64,000 nucleotides of DNA, taken from NCBI GenBank assembly GCA_013433145.1, contig CM024171.1, positions 2,893,001 through 2,957,000 of the forward strand, in the 5' to 3' direction. Shown here piece after piece: positions 54,873-64,000 of this stretch (its first letter is position 1; every line of letters begins with the position of its first letter). This DNA comes from Ascaris suum. Lineage: Eukaryota; Nematoda; Chromadorea; Rhabditida; Ascarididae. Both the position numbers and the translations under genes were made by a program. Below the pieces are notes generated by a model. It was not told the origin of the DNA, did no database searches, and saw only the letters and a list, made by a program, of their open reading frames with translations.

Positions 54873-55059
54873 TGTGATTCATCGTTTAGTTCTGCTTAGT
54901 GCGCGGTCGGTTTTAAGAGGGCTCCGAGCAAACTCTTTGGCTTCGTCCTACCGAGTCATTCCGACCAGTGATCTCATTGGAACGCGGGCGGTGAAGCAAG
55001 TCGCATGGGACAACGATGAATTGACTCGTCAATATCCGATGGGCAGGAGACGAGCCTAA
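54873..55059 (+). CDS. Terminal exon of a possible mitochondrial protein
   Basis: After a gtcttag acceptor an open frame of 61 sense codons ends at TAA. It begins IHRLVLLSARSVLRGLRANS, rich in Arg, Ser and Leu without acidic residues, as in a mitochondrial presequence. It then runs through AVKQVAWDNDELTRQYPMGR to the end. There is no in-frame ATG at the start, so a short upstream exon with the start codon is implied; its phase must be 2. Codon use is clearly richer in G and C than the flanks, supporting real coding. No family was recognised. Confidence 0.45.
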
Positions 55060-55237
55060 GCCCTCACCTTCACGCTACCTCACAACTTCAGCTAAACGGA
55101 AGTGGTAGCGATATGAAGAGACATTTATTGGTAATGAATGCTTTGTTCAAGTAAATCATTTTCTTAATGTGTGCAAGGGCTGGTTATGCCATAGTGTCCA
55201 CATCGTATTCTTCTTATTGCCTCTTCTGAGGAGTGTT

Positions 55238-56245
55238 TCACAATTTGAAGTTGTACCATAAAACCTTTTTACAAAAGACTTTTGCTGCAACTAATTTGGA
55301 TGCACTAAGAATAGGACGTGGTAATTCTTCTTGGATAATGAGAATGATACTTGTTTGATTTATTTTTTCGTCGAAAGCTTTCAATTGATGAGAATATTTT
55401 CCAACCGCCTGAAGCGTATTAAGTGAGTCGTTGCTCGACTTTCGCTTGATTATGTCCACAGCATCTAAATAATCGGCAGAAATTACTGAAAAGCCCTCAA
55501 TGGGGACATGAGCACGCCCTTCTGAGCATCCAAACAATTAGTTCTACTCTTGCAAGGGAGGTGCGTTTTGCTTGTGGATCGCATCATGAAAGAAATCCCA
55601 AAACTCATTGAAACGCAACGGATCATCTGTGTAAGCTGGAAATTGTTGAATAGGTAAAACAAGCATCGACATTGTTGGCGAGATTGTTGTATCGTATTCA
55701 TTGACATCAACGCTAGCGTCCATCGTGCTGAAATGCGGTCCATGCTGCACATTGTCGTTTTGGGCTGTTCGTTCCTCATGGCTTCTAGGTCTTCTCGAAT
55801 TCTTTCGGTTATTTTTGACATTGAAGCCACACATCCAGGCAGTTCCCTTTTCGCTGCGTCATTCCTTCGCATAATTTTTTCTCTTCCTTCGCGCATATCG
55901 TTGACCTTTGGATTAATTGCGCCCGTTCGTCGTTCTTCTTGCTGATGAGGTCGGTAGTTCTGAAGATCCGAGTGGTGAGATGCTTTAGTTCCGTCTTGAG
56001 CTCTCGAACCGCTTCAGCATCGTCGTCGGCAGATCTTTGTACCGTAGCACATCCGTCAAATGTTGAAAAGTATGGCCCGTGCTGGAGCTAGCAAGTGCCG
56101 GATTTGTCCCGACATCGCTGAATGAGGCAGGTGAATGCGTCGCCTTGGGCACCAGCTTAGGCGCTAGGCGGTGAGCGACGTTAGAGCGATGACGATGGAA
56201 GCAGCTTATTGGAATCGGACTGCGTCTTTTATGGTAACAATGCAT
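55238..56245 (-). mobile_element. Pao/BEL-type retrotransposon Gag remnant (DUF1759-like)
   Basis: On the minus strand, successive frames give a basic N-terminal part (56245-55985), a coiled charged part (ITERIREDLEAMRNEQ, about 55820-55775), and a block like the DUF1759 Gag domain: LPIQQFPAYTDDPLRFNEFW followed by GFSVISADYLDAVDIIKR. The P.F.GDPL.F..FW signature is typical of Pao/BEL elements, common in nematodes. The frame is broken by stops and shifts between blocks, and no protease, reverse transcriptase, integrase or LTR was recognised next to it. It is a decayed fragment. Base composition is richer in G and C than its surroundings, as expected for inserted coding DNA. Confidence 0.7.
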
Positions 56246-56299
56246 AAGAATCGAGACGGCATCCGCGCCTCAGTCGACATTAGATATGCAATGATATAT

Positions 56300-57650
56300 C
56301 ACAATGGAGACGGGATGAGTTAATTTAAGCGATTGCTCGCGATTGCGCCAATTCACAATCATGTCTATATGAGTATGACTTGTACAGTCAGCTCAGCTCT
56401 ACTGATTCGCTTTTTAAAGATTCATCAAAATAGATGCACTATCCTGAATTGCAAAAGGTACATATCTTGCCACAGGGCGTTGCAAGAATCTCGAATAGTT
56501 GTGTTTGCATCCGATTGCATTTGCAGGTTTGCAGTACATTCAATATGACTTTGATAACTGATGAAGTCTCGAAACAACACTTATAACGATGTTCGCTTGC
56601 ATTGGTGTTAACTTATAAGGCATTTCCTGCCGTGTATAGGCATTTTCTGGTCGTAATCCCCTCCAACATGGCACCTTTATGTTGTATTGACCATCATGGT
56701 CCAAAGCAGAGATTTGTTCTCTCTGGATCCATGGGCGTAAAGCGCAAATGCTTTTTAGTACTTTCAATTGGACATAGTAGCGATGTTTTTCGGAAGTAAC
56801 GGTCGATGTCACGAAATTGGACATGGGGCAACTTCTAATACTTTCAAATATATTTACCGATGTTCGCAAGTAACAAGTCGATTCGAAATATACTCTTGGG
56901 GCCAACCTTAAGTGTGCCTTCTATCCATCACACTTTATCTCACTCCATGTCCACCGACTCCGAATTTGAACCCATTTAATTCATACACACACAAACGCAT
57001 AGACACGTCAACGCAAAAACTCTTACTTTTGCCAAGAAAGCCTTTTCCGAATTTACCGAGAGACATTTACCGATAATAAACATTTTTTGACGATTCCATA
57101 AACGGATTTCTAACTTGTGTTACTTCAAAAAATCGCTGTTTCCTTTGAGCGGTTGATAATTCAATTGCGCTCATCAAAAAATCATTTCGAAATAATCAAT
57201 TTTTATTTCATTTCTCCTTAATATGAGAATAGAAAGCTCTAAGTATTATGTTGACAACCTTTGATCAATGATGAATGCGTAGATTGATCACATTATTTCT
57301 GCAAGCTTGTAAGAAAAATATGAGTGATTTTGCTCCAATTTTTTGATAGTTTAGCTAGTATTTTGCCTAATATCATCAAAAGATGCTCAAAAAATTCAAC
57401 TCATGATATCATCTGTTATTTTTTAATATTGAGCTATGCATCATTTTGAGCTATGCATCGATATTTGTATGGATAAGTGAAGCGTAAGCAGAAAATTTGA
57501 ATATTGCAGAAATTGACTACTCTCAAAACAGTTTCTACCAGAAACGCTTATTTACATTGAGAGACGTCGCTGCAAGATATGAATCACTTGATGCATAACT
57601 CATATCAGTTTGCATAGTTGTCGGCAGTTTGCTGGCAATAATTCTCGTAA
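56300..57650. other. Flank of the Gag remnant, no supported gene
   Basis: A 121-codon minus-strand frame at 56540-56905 lies right next to the Gag remnant and may be further decayed element sequence, but no motif was recognised. From 56930 onward the DNA is ordinary AT-rich intergenic sequence. Confidence 0.4.
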
Positions 57651-57722
57651 TGTTTTCCGATTTCCATCATCAATAAATTGGTGGTGAAAGATTTTACCAA
57701 GATATATTATCAGATTATATAT

Positions 57723-57899
57723 ATGTACGAGACACTTATATGTGCGTATGTGTTTGTATTCTTTGTGTCTGCCTTTGTCTGCCTTTGTCTGCCAGTTTCA
57801 GCTGATCCAATATACACGGTGATTAGCACTGATCCGTCATTGGCTGCAGAAAGTTATGAAGATTTAAGAGCGGAAAAAACTTCACACCTTCTATACTAG
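57723..57899 (+). CDS. Possible small secreted peptide
   Basis: A 58-residue frame begins MYETLICAYVFVFFVSAFVC and continues to LPVSA, a plausible signal peptide with cleavage before DPIYTV. About 31 residues would be released, ending KTSHLLY. A TA-rich segment lies just before the ATG. The DNA of the hydrophobic part contains two and a half copies of tctgcctttg, so the leader could be a product of a short repeat. There are no cysteines in the mature part and no dibasic cleavage sites. Function unknown. Confidence 0.3.
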   Translation: MYETLICAYVFVFFVSAFVCLCLPVSADPIYTVISTDPSLAAESYEDLRAEKTSHLLY

Positions 57900-60800
57900 G
57901 ATTTTTTTCATTTTAAGATGGTCACATTGCAGGAAAAATGATGCTTCGCGATAAAGTTGCGCGAGCCTTCGGGCTAAGCAAATTATGAGGACATTATCTT
58001 GCATGCCTCTTAATTGTTGTTAACTTATACGTGGATGCAAAAAGCGCATATCGGACAAACTCCACTGATACATTTCCTCACTCTTTCCTCCGCTCAGGTG
58101 GATTATCCATTCTTAACCGTTTTTCACTAGCTTTTCATCCGACAATGAGCTCATCATCAGCAAAAAATATAGTAAATAGACAAAAAAAAGTGTATGAAAA
58201 AAGGTATTCGATAATGCCCAATTACTGGAGTAAGTTGGTTTAGAACTGAGTTTGCATTTTAATCTCTACAGTCGTGATTTCCAAATCCACCATTATAAAT
58301 TCCCATGTCATGTCGCCAGCGCCGAATTATTACACTGTCCTTTAACAACTACCTGTTGTAACATGCCTGCTTCAGCTCATTAGTGCCGATAACCGAAGAA
58401 ATTAATCGTTGGGGAAACCAAACTTTTTAAAGGTTTTCGACCACATGCAAGTAATGTGTTATGTTTGTGGCAATTCTGCTATTAATTCCTGATGGTTTCT
58501 CTTTCGGAGAAATTGCCACATATCAGAGAATTTTCATTGTCTTTTCGCCATATATCAAGGAGGGAGCCAGCTGCGAAAGCTCGCGATTCATTTGTCATTT
58601 CGTTCGAAACACCAATTAGTGACCCTCTCTCACTTCCTCCTCTCTAGCTCCCTTGATTTGTAAAGCATTTTGCTGAGCACTGATTTCGGCTCTTTTCCTG
58701 CAACAGCTCCAATCCGAAACGGAATCTAATAGGGAATTGCATTTTCACTTTTATGTGAAATCCGTTTCAGACGAAATCCGTTTAAAGATATTGACATTGG
58801 AAAAGTAAGTGAAAATTTTTGATGTTGGAGAGAGAAATAATAAATTTTGAGGGAAAAGAGTCGGATCACCTGAAATATTTCGACATTTCAATCGAACTTT
58901 TCTTTTGAATCGTTAAATGTACGCAATCTTGTCAGTGAATAATGAGAGAACATTTTTTCATTTAGTTCAACAGTGACATCATCGTCATCGTCGGTTAGCT
59001 AACAAATAGCAGCTTCCATGTCGCCGTTTATACAAGCTCTATAAAGCGAGAAAAACGCCTTCAATGAATCCTTCAACGTTCTTTGTCGATTTCTTTTCGT
59101 TTGTGAACGGCCGTATTTGATCATCCAGGAACGACATAATTCTGCGAGAAAGAAATATTCTGCTGGAAAAAAAGTCGTCGCAGAAAACTTTGGAAAAGCA
59201 TTTGCTTTAATGACAGCGGAAAATCTCTATAATTTTATTTAAATACAGAAAAATAGGCGAAAATTTTCGACCAGATATGGCTTAAACTTTCAGTAACTTT
59301 CAGAAATGACCTTCAAAACGTCGAAAGTTTGCATTTTCAGTGATTATTAGGAAATGATTGTTCCTTTGGACTTCAATGCGGATCACTCAACGATTCATCG
59401 GAAGCGTGATGAGGCAATCGTGAAGTTTTAACATGCAAACAGCAAAACACGAGTGGTGCGCATTGCATTTATCAGTTGCAGATTGCGTTAATGCAAAAAC
59501 GTAGCGATTGTTGCAGTAATCTCAAAAAATTCATAGAGTGTAACACCGCTAATCGCTCTCTAGTTTGTCAGTAGTTGAATAATAGCACAAATTCTCGTGA
59601 AGTTATAAAAAATTCACCAACCGAACAACAATTTTTTAAATCGCACAATAACACACAATCGTTATTTTAAGTGCGAAAATGTCAAATCCGGTTTCGATCA
59701 CTTCTGTTAAGGATACTCGGAGCAGAATCAACCGATGACCGTTTAGAAACGTTTTTGGCTCCGGCCTCGGTCATTGTCGCTATCGGGATTTCACTATATT
59801 TAGAAGCGTCGTCAATATTTCATATCAAAGTTTTTCGAATTTGCAGAATGGATAACACAAGAAAACGATTGCTCAATTATGCATTTAATCTAATAGAGGA
59901 AAATGCAGAAATCTAATAGAGGAAAAAGTGACCAAAGCAAGTAAACGAAAGTGATAAAAGGCTTATATTTTCGAATAAAACTTACCAAATGAATTGTCCA
60001 ATCGAAATCACTCAGAGTTGGGAATATTTCCGATCCGGTAAATTATTCCATCAAAGGGCAATCAATGCATTGAAAACGCAATAGTTCGGAAAAAAATCTC
60101 AGTAGAAAAGCAAAACGATGAAGATCACCTCCAGCTAAAACTTGAGAGAAAATTAAATATTAATCTCGTTCCTAAAGAAAAATAAAATAAATCTCGATAA
60201 TTTCACCTAAACGAGTGCTGAAATATTGTTGAAAAATTGTTCAACTTGATCTCAAATATTTAATGAAATGATAGAAAAAAATCTACGCATCATTCATTAT
60301 TCAATAAAAAAAACTTCAATGTAATACCCATAGTTTTCGGTTTCGATATTAGTGAGAAATAGAGTGTAAATACTTCATTTCGAAGTGATTTTCGATGGAT
60401 GCAATTGAACTTATCAACCATACAAAGTTAACGAAAATTTTTGGAAGGAATACAATTTAGAAATCTGTTCATATAATTGCAAAAAAAAAAAATTCACATC
60501 GATAAAATTTTTCATGGAAAATTCGAGAAATTAAAAAACTCCTCAGTCGTAATGTAAACGCGATTACTGGATTAATGAAGTAATCGAACAGCTATGTGCC
60601 AAACATTTGGTCGAATTTCATATCTTACTGATCATCAGTTTTTTATTTCGAATAAGAACGCTGATAACGCTGTTCGCTTTAGATTGCATGAAATGACTAC
60701 ATTACAATCTGAATCCTTAGATGGCTGACTGTTATTGTTACTTGTTAATAACTTTCCAGTAGTTAATTACATAGAGTTTCAGAATCAACCTTCTCCCGGG

Positions 60801-62900
60801 TTCTCTTGATGTTCTAATGCATTTAACTTTCAAATGTTCCGTACTGATTCGATCAAGCAACTGCAGATATGGAAATAAGCTTAATCTCGAGTTCTTCTTA
60901 AATGATACGCCTTATTTCTCCCATTTTTTATGCTTATGGCACATCTATTTATTTATTCATTTACTTACATACTTATTTGTTCATTTATTTATTTGTCATT
61001 TATTCGTTTATTTGTTTATGTAATAAACTGTTTTAGTCAATTAAGTTGTAAAATATCGTCAGCGCTTGAGCATATCTTTCTTCCTGTTTTCTGCTAATTT
61101 AAATGCACGGATCCAATGCATCATATTTGGAAAAAAGAGTGGGCAAATTGCGAAATGATAAAACATACCAGGGAGATTTTGGTGATGGAAGAAACTTTTT
61201 GTTAGTTTATTGCAAACGAAGTTGAGGTGATCTCAATCCTTATGCTCAAGTTTTCGCACATTTCAGCGTAAGGCCTACAAGTAAATCGGCTGAATTCCGC
61301 CATTGAAATACTCAACGATCAATCCCTACCTTGTAGTGACTTTTTAAAACCACCTTCTTGCCTCCTTTAAATCTGTCGGCTAATTTATGATTAGCTGTTC
61401 AGTGCCGATAGAAAGAAATGTTTCACACTCAACATTTTAGAGTTATATCTCAAAAATAAGGTCGTTTATTCCTAATCGATGCTCTACTCTCTATCCAAGC
61501 AATATTGTTGGTTATATTCATTTGAAGTGTTTATGGTAGAGAATATCAAATACACATTAGAAAATTCTAAAAGCGTTGCTTATTAGTTAAAAGAACATTT
61601 AAAATGCATTTGAATATAATATACTCTACTATAAAATTAATTGTAAAACGTGTTTTCAAACTTTCTATTATCACTTCTACACTTTAATATAAAAGGATGA
61701 TTAAAAATCGCATAAATGGCACCCTTATTTTATCAGCAAAATGCATAAAATATAGGACATTATCATTTTTACATTACCACTAGTTAAAATAGAGGACATT
61801 AGCGGAAACAACACTGCTCTTAAGATTTCCCAAAAATCTCATAATACCTAATTTGCCGCATAATGCCCCCCCCCCAACTCCTTCCTCCCCTCCTAGTTCA
61901 TCAGGTCAACCGTTTGCATGAGCACTTGAAAACTGCCAAACAATCTGTCCCCTAGCTTGCTTTTAGCAAATTTGGCGGCCATTTATTACGAATTCATATC
62001 CGGAAATCCGTTCTTGGTTTCTTAATTTGGATAAATTTACATATTTAAATTATTTTAGCACGTGAAAGATTTTTGATTTTTGAATAATTAAACTTTTTTA
62101 TTCTACTCGTGAAATCAATCGTACTACAAAAGACGACATTTATATGATAGCCATCTCTATCAAACGCAAATAAAGGCACTGCTGAAGGGTATGTGGGCGG
62201 ATGAGGGAGGGATGGGGGAGGAAGTAGATGGTGAAGGTAGACAATTCAAGACGACATTCTAGCGCCCTCAATTAATGCAGCACTTACAACGCAGCCCTTT
62301 AATAAGGCAGCATTATTATCGCTGCAGTGTTTTTGCATATTGTCTGCGTTAATCGATTTATGCAAATGTGGTGGGACTCTAATCTCATAAATGGAACAGT
62401 ATAATTTCTGTTTTATCCATTTGGAGGAAATGAAATGCGACCATTTTGTTAGTTTCATATGCAATGCGAGTGGTTCGGTGTCTTGCATTGCTCATCTACA
62501 CGAGCAGTTTGCTGGACATCGTGCGAGGTATTGCTAGTGATCACTCTAAGTTTTATTAGGACAATGAACGCTTTTGTGGTTGCTTGTTTAAAATAGAAGC
62601 GCATTGCGATAAGGGTAGGTCTATTTTTGTTGGTATGCAAATAACTGTACAGTTATGTCGATTTATGCGTAGTTATGTGTATCGGTCTGTGTGCACATAT
62701 ACGTGCATGTACACCTTTCTATAGATGCTTTAACGTGGCCGTTGGTCCATATATGCTTGTTGGTTTATATTTCTTTAATAATTCTACCCTACTACTTCAA
62801 AAACACAAAAGAATGAAATTCAATCGCTAGAACCTATCGGCCAGTTTATTTCTCAATGACAAATTTCAAAGCGGCTCAACAATTTCTTAAATAGAAGTGG
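57900..62900. other. Intergenic, AT-rich, no firmly supported gene
   Basis: Frames here are short. At 59679 an aaaATGTCAAATCC start opens a 19-codon frame that could be a first exon, with a possible donor gttaag after MSNPVSITS, but no second exon was identified. The frame at 60817-61023 is an artefact of ttta repeats at 60945-61020. A run of 10 C lies at 61866-61875. A G-rich patch lies at 62188-62235. Confidence 0.45.
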
Positions 62901-62946
62901 AAAATATAATTAGACTGTTAGTGAGAAATATTGCCGCTTCAGGCAG

Positions 62947-63078
62947 ATTTCGCCTCGAATGTGCTGAAAACTTGCACTGTACGGAAGCTGATCGTAGACG
63001 ATGGTCGGAGAAAAAATTTCTAGTTAAAAAATTAATGCAGCTGGCTGCTATTGCCGAAACCGACCGATATATACTCAG
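62947..63078 (+). CDS. Possible exon near the right edge
   Basis: After a ccgcttcag acceptor (about 62933-62941) an open frame runs through FRLECAENLHCTEADRRRW and FLVKKLMQLAAIAETDRYIL to a candidate donor (gttgat) near 63079. Its composition is coding-like against AT-rich flanks. A second small block at 63149-63179 with good splice signals (attcatag and gtaggt) does not match its phase. No family was recognised. Confidence 0.28.
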
Positions 63079-63099
63079 GTTGATATTTTCATGATCGAT

Positions 63100-63815
63100 T
63101 AATGCTCACTAATAGAATTATAAACATAATTCCAATTGTCATTCATAGTATTTGCGTGGGGCATAAATAACCTGCAAGGTAGGTATTCCACATGTCTGCT
63201 ATCTGTGGCTGCTTCATAAAAATAATAAAAACATCCATTTCAACAAAGCGGACACTATGCTGAACTATTGTCAACATCTCTAAGAGCAAATGTACGAAGT
63301 TATCGCGTCATTTCAGCAAAATCAAGACGTATAATTTCGAAGATTCTGGAAATTTTGGGATTTTTTTCTTCAATTTTCATAGGAAATCGATTCTACAACG
63401 CGGAACTATTCAAGAATAACATAATCTTTCATGTATTGGCTAGCTAGGGCTGTTGTGAAAAATGTGGGAATTTGTTATGTCAATATTTTTCATTCATATT
63501 TTTGCCATAGCATATGTTTTCGCTAATCTCTGCAATTTTATGGACAAAACTTTCATTATGATATTTATTTTGAAATAAAAAACTCTATACAATTATCAGT
63601 TACAAAATTAAATACTTCAAACAACTTATTACATCCAGCTGAAATTGACCTACTTTGTGTTACAAATGAGAACAGCTTTGAACCAGTATAAAAACTTGAC
63701 GCTACAAGCTCCTCATTTAGTTGTGAGGGAGAAAAGTGGAAAATCAACTACCATTGCGGTAAAAAAAAATCTTGGAATATATAATGTGGTCGAATAATTC
63801 GAAGAAGAAAAGTAC
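63100..63815. other. Right-edge intergenic or intronic DNA
   Basis: AT-rich with only short frames. It may be intron of a gene continuing beyond the window. Confidence 0.4.
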
Positions 63816-63933
<118 letters not shown>

Positions 63934-64000
63934 TGAGATATAAGTTACACTGCGATTATTTACATTATTTAATGATTTTTGTGTCGTTTTTATTATTCCG

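Noticed and set aside
60817..61023. Hydrophobic 68-codon ORF
   Set aside because: The C-terminal half is an artefact of ttta-type simple repeats.

Overview
The window is AT-rich nuclear DNA from a nematode. Four things point there: a nematode-type MSP-domain sperm protein, a secreted A1 aspartic protease of the nematode gut type, a protein tyrosine phosphatase of the expanded nematode kind, and genes cut into many small exons with GT/AG introns from about 50 bp to more than 2 kb. I cannot name the species. The MSP protein resembles the short SSP/MFP1 class. No rRNA, tRNA, CRISPR or bacterial-type gene was recognised.

Layout, left to right. 1-455: minus-strand exons of an unidentified gene running off the left edge. 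4157-4648 (+): single-exon MSP-domain sperm protein with an Ala/Pro/Glu repeat extension. 8071-14296 (+): seven-exon secreted aspartic protease, complete (405 aa reconstructed). 16411-21043 (-): protein tyrosine phosphatase with all catalytic motifs, but neither terminus resolved. 23140-23830 (-): broken non-LTR retrotransposon reverse transcriptase. 25416-35729 (+): mcm-5, complete in 18 exons (739 aa reconstructed). 38731-47699 (-): agmo-1 (alkylglycerol monooxygenase), at least ten exons with one membrane-segment exon missing or displaced. 49116-49652 (+): a possible small gene of unknown function. 54873-55059 (+): a terminal exon that looks mitochondrially targeted. 55238-56245 (-): Pao/BEL-type Gag remnant. 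57723-57899 (+): possible small secreted peptide. The remaining stretches show only AT-rich intergenic DNA, simple repeats and weak ORFs.

The genes do not form a pathway. They cover DNA replication (mcm-5), ether-lipid cleavage (agmo-1), luminal proteolysis (aspartic protease), and sperm or signalling functions (MSP protein, phosphatase). Neighbours are divergent or widely spaced, so no operon is evident. Three (TA)n tracts of about 110-165 bp are present, two of them inside introns.

Exon coordinates come from reading both strands by eye, matching splice phase and conserved family motifs. No alignment or gene finder was run. The most interesting points are an unusual exon 12/13 junction in mcm-5, a frame-neutral extra exon near its 3' end, the out-of-order membrane segment in agmo-1, and a glycosyltransferase-like ORF nested antisense in an agmo-1 intron. 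I did not find a clearly new biological system.
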